DNA from: Clostridiales bacterium
Lineage (GTDB): Bacteria > Bacillota > Clostridia > Monoglobales > Monoglobaceae
Length of the DNA: 31,463 nucleotides
Direction of reading: 5' to 3'
Assembly: GCA_016303265.1 (NCBI GenBank)
Contig: JAEDLZ010000007.1
Coordinates: 1 to 31,463, forward strand
Below the pieces are notes generated by a model that was given only the letters and a program-made list of their open reading frames with translations, had not been told where the DNA came from and made no database searches. Position numbers and translations under genes: made by a program. Positions 7,254 through 17,300 of the stretch are shown here, piece after piece (position 1 is the stretch's first letter; each line of letters opens with the position of its first letter).

Positions 7254-8441
7254 TTACATAGTCCCTGAATTTGAACGCTCGGCAACGACCTTTATATCCG
7301 GAGAAAAATATGCGTCTTTAAAGCGTTTCTCCCAGTCTATGCTCTCCCATTCCCGAATAGTTCTGCATTTGCGCCTTATGCAGTTCCCCGCACCGAAAAT
7401 ATCGCAGTCTGCCTTTTGGGCGCTGAGAAAAAGTGAATAAACCTCACGGCTCAGGTATTCTTCGATTTCCTGTTCGGACAAATCGCCGCCGGAGGAAATT
7501 ATTTCCGCCGCAAAGCTTGCCGCAAGCTTCACCGTGTCCGCTTCGCCCCCTTGGGAAACCGTGAATACCGCTTTGCTTTTTGGGCGGAGGCGGATTTCGT
7601 AATCTTCGCCGCCGCTTGACATACTTATGTCACATTCTTTTGTGTTTCCCGACAGAAGCCCGAAAATACGGCTCTGAAACGGCGTGAGATAGTCAACCGC
7701 CTTATAATCCTTCATAAGGCAAAGTCCCGAAAATTCGGACTTTGAGCTTGAAACTCGCAGAATATCGCTCTTTGAAGTAAAATCCGAGCTTTCCTCGGCT
7801 TCCGACACAACGCCCAAAGGAACGGCGGCGGAAAATATTGCCTCCTCGTTGACGAACTCGCGCAATGTTTTAGCCGGGGCGTATATTGAACCGTTTTTGG
7901 AAATAAGGTCATAATAATTTGCCGTATTCGCCTCAAGAGCCGGGTTTATGCCGCGGAGAAATTTTTCCGCCGACCCCTCCGCTATGCAAATATGGGTATT
8001 GGGTCTTACCTCCCTTTCTCTTTGGAGAAATGTAAAGTGATTTTCAAGCCCGCTTTCCGCTGTTTCCGCAGAAAAGACTATCATTTCCAGATGTGACAGG
8101 TTGACCTGCTTGCTTAAAAAATTATTCAGGCTGTCTCGTGCCTCGTAAAGGTTTTCCGCTCCTATAACAATGTTCTCTACCTTAGAATTTTCTTCGCCTC
8201 CGCCGCCCGTCATTCCTTCATCGCCGCCGCCCATGGCAAGGGGTGCGGAAATCTGAAAAATATAGTTAAAGCCTGCCGGACCTTTGTCGATTCCCAACGC
8301 AATAACATATGCGGTACGGTCTATTTCGCGGTTGTCATAGCAGCCGCAGAGCGTCAGCGGAAGAAAAAGGCAAAGAATGAGCGGCACTGATTTTTTCAGC
8401 GGAAAGGAAAGGGCAGAAATAAGTGAAGCTAATTTTTTCAT
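7254..8441 (-). CDS. gerAC: Spore germinant receptor subunit C, Ger(x)C-family lipoprotein
   Basis: The C subunit of a GerA-type germinant receptor, anchored by lipid to the outer face of the spore inner membrane. It has 395 residues. The N-terminal signal VPLILCLFLPLTLCGC ends in a lipobox with acceptor Cys34, followed by YDNREIDRTAYVIALGIDKG, the hallmark opening of this family. The middle carries LSHLEMIVFSAETAE and HICIAEGSAEKFL, the C-terminal region the typical amphipathic domain ending DWEKRFKDAYFSPDIKV. The start has AAGGAG upstream, and its ATG overlaps the gerAB stop as ATGA, so the two are translationally coupled. It is the last gene of the A-B-C operon. Which germinant is sensed cannot be read from the C subunit. 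Confidence 0.94.
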   Translation of the reverse strand: MKKLASLISALSFPLKKSVPLILCLFLPLTLCGCYDNREIDRTAYVIALGIDKGPAGFNYIFQISAPLAMGGGDEGMTGGGGEENSKVENIVIGAENLYEARDSLNNFLSKQVNLSHLEMIVFSAETAESGLENHFTFLQREREVRPNTHICIAEGSAEKFLRGINPALEANTANYYDLISKNGSIYAPAKTLREFVNEEAIFSAAVPLGVVSEAEESSDFTSKSDILRVSSSKSEFSGLCLMKDYKAVDYLTPFQSRIFGLLSGNTKECDISMSSGGEDYEIRLRPKSKAVFTVSQGGEADTVKLAASFAAEIISSGGDLSEQEIEEYLSREVYSLFLSAQKADCDIFGAGNCIRRKCRTIREWESIDWEKRFKDAYFSPDIKVVAERSNSGTM

Positions 8442-9523
8442 CGGTATTTCTCCTTTCCTTTTCGGGGTGCCGCAAGGATTAAAAATGCCGCAGCAAAAAT
8501 CACGGCAAACCATACCCAAAGTGAAAGCTTGGAAACGGCATATGCGGTTTCCCGGCTTTCGGGCAGAAGGGCAAGGAATACCGCCGCCGCTCCCAAAGGA
8601 TAAGCCAAAGGGCGGATTTTCGGAAGACAAAATACCTCCTTTGCGGCGTAGGCGGCAAAAAATAAATTAAGGGAAACGGATAAAATGCCGCAGATAGTGG
8701 TTACATATATGAAATATCCGTCTATTCTCTGAAGAAATCTGCCCACAGAAAACAGCTTGACAAGCTGATACATAGGATGGATAATCGTTTTTGAAATTTC
8801 ATAAGGGGCGGACATTGTGTACGAGAGAATGACAAGAAAGTTTATCAAAATCCCTGTTCCGACAGATAAGAGTGCGGTGCTTTTGAACTTTGTTTCGGGC
8901 TTGGAAAAGGGAACCAGCATAAACAAAATTATAAGGTCGCCGTACAGACCGATTCCCGAAAGCCCCTTTAAGAATACGCTTTTTGCTCCGTAGCCCAGGT
9001 ATGGGGTGAGATTGCTGACCGTTCCTTTAGGAATTGCGAAAAGCGTTATTATGACCGTTACCAAAGCGGCAAAGGGGACTATGACCGAATGGGTGCGTCC
9101 TATGGCGTCAAAGCCCTGGGCACAGCAGATAACGCTGCCTGCGATTATGAACAGAAATACAAACAGGAGGGGCGCAGAGGGAAAGGAAACCGCTCTTATA
9201 AATTCCCCCGTTTCTCTAAGGGTCATTGACGCAGAAAAGAGGAGGTAAACAAAGATGAGAACAAAAATAGTGTATTTTGCCGCTTCGCCCAGCTTTTCGC
9301 CTGCAATTTCAACGAGGGTTTTGTTTCCGGACTTTTTTTGAAGCGTAATCAGCAGCCATATAACAAGAAAAGCCGCAGCCCCCGAAATAAAAGCGGAAAT
9401 TGCCGCCGCAGACCCTGAGGCATCCACGAAAACTCTTGAATAAAGAGTAAAAATTTTATAAACCGTAGTATTCAGCAGTACCGCAAAAAGTTCCCGACGC
9501 TTCATATAGTATTTTTCCTGCAT
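8438..9523 (-). CDS. gerAB: Spore germinant receptor subunit B, permease-like (GerAB)
   Basis: An integral membrane protein of 361 residues in the spore-permease family (amino acid/polyamine/organocation fold), with about ten hydrophobic segments, for example ISAFISGAAAFLVIWLLI and YTIFVLIFVYLLFSASM. In Bacillus GerAB is the amino-acid germinant-binding subunit. Conserved features are EFIRAVSFPSAPLLF and IDGYFIYVTTICGI. The start was set at MQEKYYM because its ATG shares one base with the gerAA stop (TAATG), with AAGGAG upstream inside gerAA. A longer frame exists but would start before this RBS. Being between gerAA and gerAC in a three-gene overlapping operon settles the identification. Expression should be in the forespore, but I could not find a convincing sigma-G promoter upstream of the operon. 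Confidence 0.93.
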   Translation of the reverse strand: MQEKYYMKRRELFAVLLNTTVYKIFTLYSRVFVDASGSAAAISAFISGAAAFLVIWLLITLQKKSGNKTLVEIAGEKLGEAAKYTIFVLIFVYLLFSASMTLRETGEFIRAVSFPSAPLLFVFLFIIAGSVICCAQGFDAIGRTHSVIVPFAALVTVIITLFAIPKGTVSNLTPYLGYGAKSVFLKGLSGIGLYGDLIILFMLVPFSKPETKFKSTALLSVGTGILINFLVILSYTMSAPYEISKTIIHPMYQLVKLFSVGRFLQRIDGYFIYVTTICGILSVSLNLFFAAYAAKEVFCLPKIRPLAYPLGAAAVFLALLPESRETAYAVSKLSLWVWFAVIFAAAFLILAAPRKGKEKYR

Positions 9524-11184
9524 TAAAAACCATCTCCTTCTCTCCATTTTCGGCTTATGTGGGGCTGTTTGCGGTCATCGTTGGTTTTAAGCGCCTCCGG
9601 ACGGTGCTCGCGCTTCCATATGGGCGCAACGAAAACCGACTTTAAAAGTCCGTTCCTGTTTCCGGGGGTCAGCGGTGAAAGATATGGAACGCCCACAGAG
9701 GTTCTTGAGGCAAGAGCAGCTATACTTATGGTGATTCCCAGCGCAAGACCCGGAAATCCCGCAATCCCGCCGAGAATTATAAAGAAAAACCGCATAAACG
9801 AAACTGCACGGGAAAGGGAAATTGAGGGCGTTGCAAAGGCCCCCAGCCCCGAAACGGAAACAATAATAATCAGAATGGGACTGACAAGATTTGCGGAAAC
9901 GGCGGCCTGACCCAGAATAAGTCCGCCCACAATGCCGAGAGTCGAGCCGATAGGACTAGGAATTCGGATTGACGCCTCCTTGATAAGCTCAAAGGCGAGC
10001 TCCATAATAATAAGCTCCGTCAGAACGGGGAAAGGAACAGCCTCACGGGTTGCCTCAATGGCAAAAAGCAAATCCGTTGGGATTGATTCGTGGTGATAAA
10101 GAGAAATAGCCACGAAGGTTCCCGGCAGCAGCAGGGAAAGAAAAATCCCGAACAAGCGGACAAGGCGCATAAAATTTGCTTCTTCTGTGCGGACATAGTT
10201 GTCCTCGGAGGCTTCGATAAGGTCTGCGCCCGTTGCGGGGAGGACAAGGGCAAAGGGGCTCCCCTGAACCAAAACGACCACCTTGCCGTCTGCAAGCATG
10301 GAGGCGGCGCGGTCGGGTCTTTCGGTTTTTATAACCTGAGGCAGAGGAAAAAGCGTGCTTTCTTCAATGAGCATCTCCACTTCGGCGGAGGAAAAAATAT
10401 ATTCAACGGAAACCTCCGTGAGCCTCCTGCGCACCTCGCTGACCACCGACATATTTGTCAGTCCGTTAATGTACATGAGCGAGCAGGGCGTTTTGCTTTT
10501 GCTGCCTATTTCGACCTTTTCGCTGATTAAGTTGGAATCTTTAAGAATTTTGCGTATAAGCCCGATATTGGTCATTATTTTTTCGTTGAATGCCTCCTGC
10601 GGACCGGACAAAACCGCCTCTGTAACAGGCTGACCCACATCGCGCCCGTTCCAGCCCTTAACATCGGCAACAAAGGCGCAGTCTATGCCGTCCACAAAAA
10701 TCCCGCAATTGCCGAAGCCGACCATTTCGATAACCTTGCGCATTTGGGTTATCTTGTCAAGGGGCGCTTGTGATATTATCCGCTTATAGACATCGTTTTC
10801 CGTAACCTTATCCGGGGGAAGGTCCGTTCCAACCGAGATAAGCGCTCTGAGAATATCGCGGTTTATATAGTCGGCGTCAACAAGCCCGTCATAAAAGAAA
10901 AGAAATCCGTCCTTGACGCCGCCGAGGCAGTCAACCTGAAATTCGCGGATGACAATGTCAAAATTTTTGTCGGCGCAAAAGGCGTCCTTGATAAATTCGA
11001 GATTTTCGCCGACCGCGGGACTGACTTTTCCGAGCCTATACGGGATTGAGCCGGTATCGGTTATTTCGGTTTTGATATAGCTGTTTACTGCGTTATTGAA
11101 AGCTTTGCGCTCCTTCGGCGGCTCAACCGTGAAGTCTTGCCGTACGGGCGCGTCATTATATATGAATAAATCTTTGATTCCCAT
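9523..11184 (-). CDS. gerAA: Spore germinant receptor subunit A (GerAA)
   Basis: The A subunit of a GerA-type receptor, 553 residues, of the GerA family. A large N-terminal soluble region (about residues 1-330) is followed by a membrane domain with segments such as LFGIFLSLLLPGTFVAISL and FPVLTELIIMELAFELIKEA. Family signatures are GWNGRDVGQPVTEAVLSGP, VRRRLTEVSVEYIFSSAEVE, VVVLVQGSPFALVLP and EASIRIPSPIGSTLGIVGGL. In recent models GerAA forms an oligomeric ion channel opened by GerAB. The ATG has AGGAGG upstream. It is the first gene of the operon gerAA-gerAB-gerAC, with one-base and four-base overlaps. The roughly 100 AT-rich bases upstream hold no clear sigma-A site, consistent with but not proof of a sporulation-specific promoter. 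Confidence 0.95.
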   Translation of the reverse strand: MGIKDLFIYNDAPVRQDFTVEPPKERKAFNNAVNSYIKTEITDTGSIPYRLGKVSPAVGENLEFIKDAFCADKNFDIVIREFQVDCLGGVKDGFLFFYDGLVDADYINRDILRALISVGTDLPPDKVTENDVYKRIISQAPLDKITQMRKVIEMVGFGNCGIFVDGIDCAFVADVKGWNGRDVGQPVTEAVLSGPQEAFNEKIMTNIGLIRKILKDSNLISEKVEIGSKSKTPCSLMYINGLTNMSVVSEVRRRLTEVSVEYIFSSAEVEMLIEESTLFPLPQVIKTERPDRAASMLADGKVVVLVQGSPFALVLPATGADLIEASEDNYVRTEEANFMRLVRLFGIFLSLLLPGTFVAISLYHHESIPTDLLFAIEATREAVPFPVLTELIIMELAFELIKEASIRIPSPIGSTLGIVGGLILGQAAVSANLVSPILIIIVSVSGLGAFATPSISLSRAVSFMRFFFIILGGIAGFPGLALGITISIAALASRTSVGVPYLSPLTPGNRNGLLKSVFVAPIWKREHRPEALKTNDDRKQPHISRKWREGDGF

Positions 11185-11285
11185 ATAAATTTTCCTCCTG
11201 TGCTAAGATTATTTTTAGCAGAAAAGAGAAATATATGTAAGAAATTATAAATGTAAAATATAATTAAATTTGAATAAGATTCTCA

Positions 11286-11314
11286 TTGACACCGGCGGCA
11301 GGCAATAGTATAAT
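11286..11314 (+). promoter_or_regulatory. Consensus sigma-A promoter of ybaK
   Basis: TTGACA, 17-base spacer, TATAAT: a perfect consensus match. It implies a leader of about 110 bases before the ybaK start, which contains one weak hairpin (ACAGCG/CGCTGT) and no terminator-like element. Confidence 0.92.
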
Positions 11315-11429
11315 GAAAAAACAGACAGCGGAAGATACGGACGCTGTGCGGATCAAGCGGACGGGATTTTTTGAAGCATACTGCCTCAAGAAAGAAAAAC
11401 CACAGCACGCAGAAAGGTTAAGGATTATT

Positions 11430-11909
11430 ATGGGAAAACAGGCAAAAACAAATGCGGTTCGGATACTGGACTTCAATAAAATAAATTATGAGCTTTTAAA
11501 TTATGAATGTGACGAATTTTTAGAAGGGGTCAAAATTGCAGAGAAGCTCGGACAAAGTCTTGAAGAAACCTTTAAAACTCTTGTGACCCGAGGAAAGAGC
11601 GGAGAGTATTTTGTTTTCGTTGTTCCGGTTTCCGATGAGCTTGACCTTAAGGCGGCGGCGAAATCCGTCGGTGAAAAAGCAGTTGAGATGATTCATGTTA
11701 AGGACATAAATAAAATCACGGGATATATAAGGGGAGGGTGCAGCCCCATCGGAATGAAAAAACAGTTTAAGACCGTTATAGACAGTTCCGCACAAAAATT
11801 CGATAAAATAATGTTTAGCGGCGGCAGACTCGGAACACAGATAAAAATGTCCCCCACCGACCTGGCGGAGTTAATCGGCGCTGAGTTTGAAAATATAGTT
11901 ATGAAATAA
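11430..11909 (+). CDS. ybaK: Cys-tRNA(Pro)/Cys-tRNA(Cys) deacylase, YbaK/EbsC type
   Basis: A trans-editing enzyme that hydrolyses Cys wrongly attached to tRNA(Pro), supporting prolyl-tRNA synthetase fidelity in the cytoplasm. It has 159 residues, the normal size. Family features are the N-terminal KTNAVRILDFNKINYELLNY, the conserved LGQSLEETFKTLV, the catalytic-region AAKSVGEKAVEMI with its lysine, the loop TGYIRGGCSPIGMKKQ, and the late GGRLGTQIKMSP. I placed the start at MGKQAKT because AAGGA lies at the proper distance; a longer in-frame extension runs back into the -10 box and cannot be translated from this promoter. It stands alone on the plus strand between divergent gerA and a convergent fucosidase gene, with a shared terminator. 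Confidence 0.93.
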   Translation: MGKQAKTNAVRILDFNKINYELLNYECDEFLEGVKIAEKLGQSLEETFKTLVTRGKSGEYFVFVVPVSDELDLKAAAKSVGEKAVEMIHVKDINKITGYIRGGCSPIGMKKQFKTVIDSSAQKFDKIMFSGGRLGTQIKMSPTDLAELIGAEFENIVMK

Positions 11910-11924
11910 AAATTATGCGTAAAC

Positions 11925-11964
11925 ATAATATGCCCCCAAAGCGTACACTTTGGGGGCGTATTAT
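11925..11964. terminator. Bidirectional hairpin between ybaK and the fucosidase gene
   Basis: A 17-bp stem ATAATATGCCCCCAAAG / CTTTGGGGGCGTATTAT with one G-U pair and a six-base loop lies between convergent genes. The T-rich tails are interrupted (TATTATAT and TATTATGTTT), so efficiency is uncertain, but position and stem strength favour a shared terminator. Confidence 0.7.
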
Positions 11965-12043
11965 ATAAAACATTGCAGTTTTTCTTGCCTGTATGCGGCA
12001 GGCGATTTCCGTTTATTAAAGTTCCGTACTCTTTTGCGGCTTG

Positions 12044-13297
12044 CTATAAAATTTCCTTTATGCTTTGTCCTTTTCCGGAAAGAATCGAAAGAACCTCGTT
12101 TATATCTTTGAATTTCAGCCTTAAAATTATCGGTTCGGCGGTTATTTCGTCAACGGGAATGTTATTCAGGTGCAGATAAGGACGGAGCGGTTCGGAAGCC
12201 CCCATGAAATTGGACGGAATATATTCAACCTTGGCGGAAATTTCCGCTCCGTTGTTTAAAACGATTGCCTCAATGGGTGCAAGGTCGAGAGGCCGCATGG
12301 AAAATCCGCTTGACATGGCAAGCCCGTCAAAGTGAACATAAAGGTAATCATCTCTTACCGTAAGACGATAGGGAATGTCGGAATTTTCCACAAACTCCGC
12401 TCCCATAAGGCTTTCGCGGATTCGGCCGAACCAATCCCCTATGGCGGCGATATTTTCCCGTGCCTTTTTTGGAATTTCGCCGAAAGCGTCAGGACCTACA
12501 TTAAGCAGATAGTTTCCTCCCCGGCTCATAATTTTGTCTATACTTGACATTAAAAACAGCTTGGAAAAATAATCGTCATCTTTGCGGTAGCCCCAGCTCT
12601 GAGAGCTTACGGACTGGCATGCCTCCGTAAGACGGGTAAATCTGCTTCCCGCGGGAACATTGCGCTCCGGCGTGCTGTAATCACCCCGGGAGTAGCCTCG
12701 GTCGTTTATAAAGATTCCGGGCTGAAGGGAACGGACAAAGCGGTTCATGGATTCGTCCTTATTGTAGGGAGGAATATCCCAGAAAAGCGCATCAATTTTG
12801 CCGTACTTTCCGCCTAAAAGCTCGCCCATCTGATTTCTTATGTATTCCTTGTACAGCTCTTCGTCAGGCTCATCTCCGTCGTTGGGCTTTGCCAGCTGAT
12901 GGTCGCCGCCGAAGTTGACGGAATGTTTATAATTCCAGTCGGGACAGGAATAATAAAGAGCCAGCTTTATTCCGTGCCTTGCACAGCCGTCTGCAACTTC
13001 CTTTAAAATATCCTTTTTATAAGGCGTGTTCATTATATTATAATCGGTAAATTTTGTGTCCCACATACAAAATCCGTCATGATGCTTTGTAGTGAAGCAG
13101 ACATACTGCATCCCTGCATTCTTGATAAGTTCCATCCATTCATCTATATCGAATTTTGTCGGATTGAATACCTTTGCCTGTTTCATATACTCATCCTTTG
13201 GAATATGACGGCGCCACTGATCCTGCTCATGCCAGCCGTTTACGCTGTATATTCCCCAGTGGATAAACATTCCGAATCTCTCGTCCTTAAACAACAT
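12044..13297 (-). CDS. Alpha-L-fucosidase, glycoside hydrolase family 29, cytosolic
   Basis: Retaining exo-glycosidase predicted to release L-fucose from glycans or oligosaccharides. 417 residues: an N-terminal TIM barrel followed by a beta domain from about residue 300. Family segments are RFGMFIHWGIYS near the start, VCFTTKHHDGFCMWDT (residues about 66-81), LALYYSCPDW, and GGNYLLNVGPDAFGEIP. The nucleophile is probably Asp174 in DALFWDIPP, at the place of the usual WFDG motif. There is no signal peptide, so it would act on imported oligosaccharides, although no transporter lies nearby. AAGGAGA precedes the ATG. It starts 11 bases after the SDR gene stop and shares its promoter. The specific substrate linkage is unknown, and close relatives include hydrolases of other 6-deoxy sugars. 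Confidence 0.9.
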   Translation of the reverse strand: MLFKDERFGMFIHWGIYSVNGWHEQDQWRRHIPKDEYMKQAKVFNPTKFDIDEWMELIKNAGMQYVCFTTKHHDGFCMWDTKFTDYNIMNTPYKKDILKEVADGCARHGIKLALYYSCPDWNYKHSVNFGGDHQLAKPNDGDEPDEELYKEYIRNQMGELLGGKYGKIDALFWDIPPYNKDESMNRFVRSLQPGIFINDRGYSRGDYSTPERNVPAGSRFTRLTEACQSVSSQSWGYRKDDDYFSKLFLMSSIDKIMSRGGNYLLNVGPDAFGEIPKKARENIAAIGDWFGRIRESLMGAEFVENSDIPYRLTVRDDYLYVHFDGLAMSSGFSMRPLDLAPIEAIVLNNGAEISAKVEYIPSNFMGASEPLRPYLHLNNIPVDEITAEPIILRLKFKDINEVLSILSGKGQSIKEIL

Positions 13298-13308
13298 AGC
13301 TTTTCTCC

Positions 13309-14064
13309 TTATCTGATTTTTCGTTTTTGTATTCCGCAGACGGCTCGAAGCGCGGTCTTGCTCGGCGCAATGCGGCTTAAAGCATACCCTGCTTTCATTG
13401 AAAAGCCGGGAATGATAATCGTTTTTCCCTTGAGCGCTTTTTTGACGGCGTATTCTGCGGTTTTATAGCTGTCAAGACCCTTAAGCGCAAAGGAAACTCC
13501 CGCAACGGAGTTAAATTCCGTGTTGACGGGGCCCGGGCACAGAACGCTTATTTTTGTGCCGCTTTTTTTGCGGCGCAGTTCCTCGTAAATTCCCAGGGTG
13601 AGGCTTACCGTATAGGACTTTGAGGCATAATATGCCGCCATAAGCGGACCGCCGGGCATAAGCCCTGCTGACGACGCAACATTGAGTATCCGCCCTCCGC
13701 CCCGGTCCTCAAAATATTTGACCGCAAGCTTTGTCAGAATATGCACTGCACGAACATTAAGGTCAATCATATCAAGCTCGGTTTTCATTTCGGTTTTTGA
13801 AAATTCGCCGAAAAGCCCGAATCCTGCATTATTTATGAAAAAATCAATATCTTTTTCCGAGATTTTTTCAAAAAACAATTCACAGTTTTTATCAATTGAC
13901 AAATCCACAGGGAAAATCTCAACGCTTGAGGGCAGCTCTGTCGCAAGCTCTTTCAGCCTGTCCTCGCGCCTTGCGGCGATTATAAGACTGTATCCCATCT
14001 TGGAAAGAACCCTTGCCATATCTCTGCCTATCCCTGAGGAGGCACCCGTTATAACTGCTTTCAT
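13309..14064 (-). CDS. Short-chain dehydrogenase/reductase (SDR), classical type
   Basis: An NAD(P)(H)-dependent oxidoreductase of 251 residues with a Rossmann fold. It shows the cofactor motif TGASSGIG (residues 6-13), NNAG (78-81), and the catalytic serine in NVASSAG followed by Tyr145 and Lys149 (YYASK). AARRED after beta-2 carries basic residues that favour NADP(H). The C-terminal ALKGKTIIIPGFSMKAGYALSRI is typical of the DltE/YqjQ-like branch. It is the first gene of a two-gene operon with the fucosidase, read from a TTGACA promoter, and divergent from nifJ. The substrate is unknown. Pairing with a fucosidase makes a sugar or sugar-alcohol substrate thinkable, but nothing in the sequence shows it. 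Confidence 0.9.
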   Translation of the reverse strand: MKAVITGASSGIGRDMARVLSKMGYSLIIAARREDRLKELATELPSSVEIFPVDLSIDKNCELFFEKISEKDIDFFINNAGFGLFGEFSKTEMKTELDMIDLNVRAVHILTKLAVKYFEDRGGGRILNVASSAGLMPGGPLMAAYYASKSYTVSLTLGIYEELRRKKSGTKISVLCPGPVNTEFNSVAGVSFALKGLDSYKTAEYAVKKALKGKTIIIPGFSMKAGYALSRIAPSKTALRAVCGIQKRKIR

Positions 14065-14102
14065 ATTGCCGCACCCTTTTTAAACCGTTTTATTTCTATT
14101 TA

Positions 14103-14131
14103 AAGATAGCATATTTTTTAATCCGTGTCAA
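14103..14131 (-). promoter_or_regulatory. Sigma-A promoter of the SDR-fucosidase operon
   Basis: Minus strand: TTGACA, 17-base spacer, TATCTT, about 40 bases before the SDR start. Its -35 lies about 110 bases from the divergent nifJ -35. Confidence 0.7.
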
Positions 14132-14237
14132 TCGCTTTATGCATCGAAAAACTCCTAAAAATTTCGTAAGTTCGATAATATGTAAAATAATAACCAAAAA
14201 AACCATAAAATTTTGTAGCATTTTTTTAAAAAATTAT

Positions 14238-14266
14238 TTGAAATATCGTAAGAAGTATGATATAAT
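14238..14266 (+). promoter_or_regulatory. Sigma-A promoter of nifJ
   Basis: TTGAAA, 17-base spacer, TATAAT, giving a leader of about 65 bases. The leader begins with a small hairpin (GGCG/CGCC) and ends in AAGGAGG seven bases before the ATG. This fits strong, constitutive expression of a central enzyme. Confidence 0.88.
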
Positions 14267-14339
14267 ATGAGATGGCGTTTGACGCCCGATACTGATTTAA
14301 GTTAAAAATTATTAAATATATAGTCAAGGAGGCAATAAA

Positions 14340-17300
14340 ATGGCTAAGAAATTTAAGACCATGGATGGTAACAACGCTGCTGCTTACTGCGCATATGCGT
14401 TTACAGAAGTTGCTGCTATCTATCCTATCACTCCTTCATCAACAATGGCAGAGGTTGTTGACGATATGAGTGCAAAAGGCCAAAAAAATATTTTTGGCGA
14501 AACAGTAGATGTTATTGAGATGCAGTCTGAGGCAGGTGCGGCAGGTGCTGTTCACGGTTCGCTTCAGGCAGGCGCTCTTACAACTACATTTACAGCATCG
14601 CAGGGACTTCTTCTTATGATCCCTAATATGTATAAAATCGCAGGCGAACTTCTCCCGACGGTTTTCCATGTAAGTGCAAGAGCTCTTGCGGCTCACGCTC
14701 TTAATATATTCGGTGACCATCAGGATGTTATGGCTTGCCGTCAGACAGGCTTTGCTATGCTGGCAACAGGCAGCGTTCAGGAGGTTATGGACCTTGCAGG
14801 TCTTGCTCACCTTTCCGCTATCAAGAGCCGTGTGCCGTTCCTTCATTTCTTCGACGGTTTCAGAACTTCCCACGAAATCCAGAAGATTGAGGTTATGGAT
14901 TATGATAATTTTGCAAGGCTTATTGACCGTGACGCTTTGAAGGAATTTAAAGACAGAGCTCTCAACCCGGAGCACCCGGTTCTTCGCGGTACGGCGCAGA
15001 ACTCGGATATATACTTCCAGGGCAGAGAGGCTGCAAATAAATATTATGAGGCTGTTCCGGATGTTGTTAACGACTACATGAAGGAAATAACCAAGATAAC
15101 AGGCAGAGAATACAAGCCCTTTAACTACTACGGCGCACCGGATGCCGAAAAGGTTATCGTTGCTATGGGCTCTGTTTGCGAAGCTCTTGAAGAAACGGTT
15201 GACTACATCAACGCAAGAGGCGGAAAAGTCGGCGTTGTTAAGGTTCATCTTTACAGACCGTTCTCCGCTAAATATTTCTTTGATGTAATGCCGAAAACAG
15301 TTAAAAAGATTGCGGTTCTGGACAGAACAAAGGAGCCCGGCTCACTTGGCGAACCGCTCTATCTTGATGTGTGCAATCTCTACACAGGCAAGGAAAACGC
15401 TCCGCTTATTGTCGGCGGCCGTTACGGTCTTGGTTCAAAGGATACAACCCCGACTCAGCTTCTTGCTGTGTTTAACAATCTTGACGCGGCAGAGCCGAAG
15501 AACGGATTTACAATCGGTATAGTTGATGATGTAACAAATCTTTCTCTGGAGCTTCCCGAGAAAATCAATGCTGCACCCGAAGGCGCAACACGCTGTAAGT
15601 TCTGGGGCTTTGGCTCGGACGGTACAGTCGGCGCAAACAAGGACGCTATCAAAATTATCGGCGACAACACCGACCTTTATGCTCAGGCATACTTTGATTA
15701 TGACTCAAAGAAGTCGGGCGGTGTGACGATGTCTCACCTAAGATTCGGCAAAAAACCGATTAAGTCGACATATCTGCTCGATGAGGCTGACTATATTGCT
15801 TGTCATAAGCCTGCTTATGTTCATCAGTATGATGTTCTCGAGGGCTTGAGAAAAGGCGGTACATTCCTTCTTAACTGCGTATGGAGCCCTGAGGAACTGG
15901 ACGAGAAGCTCCCTGCTAAGGTTAAGAGATATATAGCGGAAAACGACATTAACTTCTATATTATAAACGCTGTTGATGTTGCGGTTAAGGTTGGCCTCGG
16001 ACCCACCAGAATCAATATGGTAACTCAGAGCGCATTCTTCAAGCTTGCAAATGTTATCGATTTTGACAAGGCTGTTGAGCTTATCAAGGCTGCTATCAAG
16101 AAGACATACGGCAAAAAGGGTGACGAAATCGTAAGAATGAACTGTGACGCCGTTGACGGAGCTATCGAGGCTCTCGTTAAGGTTGATGTTCCTGCTTCCT
16201 GGAAGGACGCTGTTGATGAAGATACGGCTAAAAAGGATGTTCCGGACTTTGTTAAGAATATTGTTGAACCCGTTAACGCTCAGGCAGGAAACAAGCTTCC
16301 TGTAAGCACCTTCGTCGGTATGGAGGACGGTACCTTTGAAACCGGCACATCAAGATACGAAAAGCGCGGCGTTGCTGTTAATGTTCCTGTTTGGGACAGC
16401 ACAAAGTGTATCCAGTGTAACCAGTGTTCACTCGTTTGTCCTCACGCTGCTATCCGCCCTGTCCTCTTGACTGAGGAGGAGGCTGCAAACAAGCCGGAGG
16501 AATTTGTTACAAAGAATGCAACCGGATTTGCAGGTATGCAGTTCCGTATTCAGGTATCACCTCTTGACTGTCTCGGCTGCGGCGTTTGTGCAAATGTCTG
16601 CCCCGACAAGGTTCAGGCTCTTACCATGAAGCCTTTTGACGAGGTGGAGAAAGAATCCTCCAACTGGGATTTTGCAATGACGATTCCGTCCAAACAGAAT
16701 GAAATAGATATTAAGAAGAGCCCGAAGAACTCACAGTTCGCAACACCTATGCTTGAATTCTCAGGCGCTTGCGCAGGCTGCGGTGAAACGCCTTATATCA
16801 AGCTTATAACCCAGCTCTTCGGTGACAGAATGATAGTTGCAAATGCAACGGGCTGTACCTCAATTTGGGGCGGTTCTGCTCCTTCAATGCCGTACTGCAA
16901 GAACGCAGAGGGCAAGGGCCCGGCTTGGGCAAACTCACTCTTTGAGGATAACGCTGAGTTTGGTCTGGGTATGGTTGCTGCCAACAAGAAGGTAAGAAAG
17001 AACCTTATCAGCCGTATGAACGAGGTTATGGACACGGTTGACTCAAAGCTTGCCGACGCATTCAAGGCATGGATAGACGGTAAGGATGACGCAGAAAAGT
17101 CCAAGGCTGCCGCAAAGGATATTATCGCACTTATCGGCAAGGAGGATATGTCCAATCCGGCAATCAAGGAAATTGCAGACAGAACGGACTTCCTTGTAAA
17201 GCGTTCTATATGGGCATTCGGCGGCGATGGCTGGGCTTATGATATCGGCTACGGCGGTCTTGACCATGTTATCGCATCAGGCGAGGATATAAATATATTC

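Noticed and set aside
11185..11285. Sigma-G promoter for the gerA operon
   Set aside because: Only partial matches to CATnnTA were found and none had a GHATR box at 17-18 bases, so I do not annotate one.
14439..15248. A 269-codon minus-strand open frame
   Set aside because: Antisense to nifJ coding sequence; cysteine- and histidine-rich shadow of nifJ codons.
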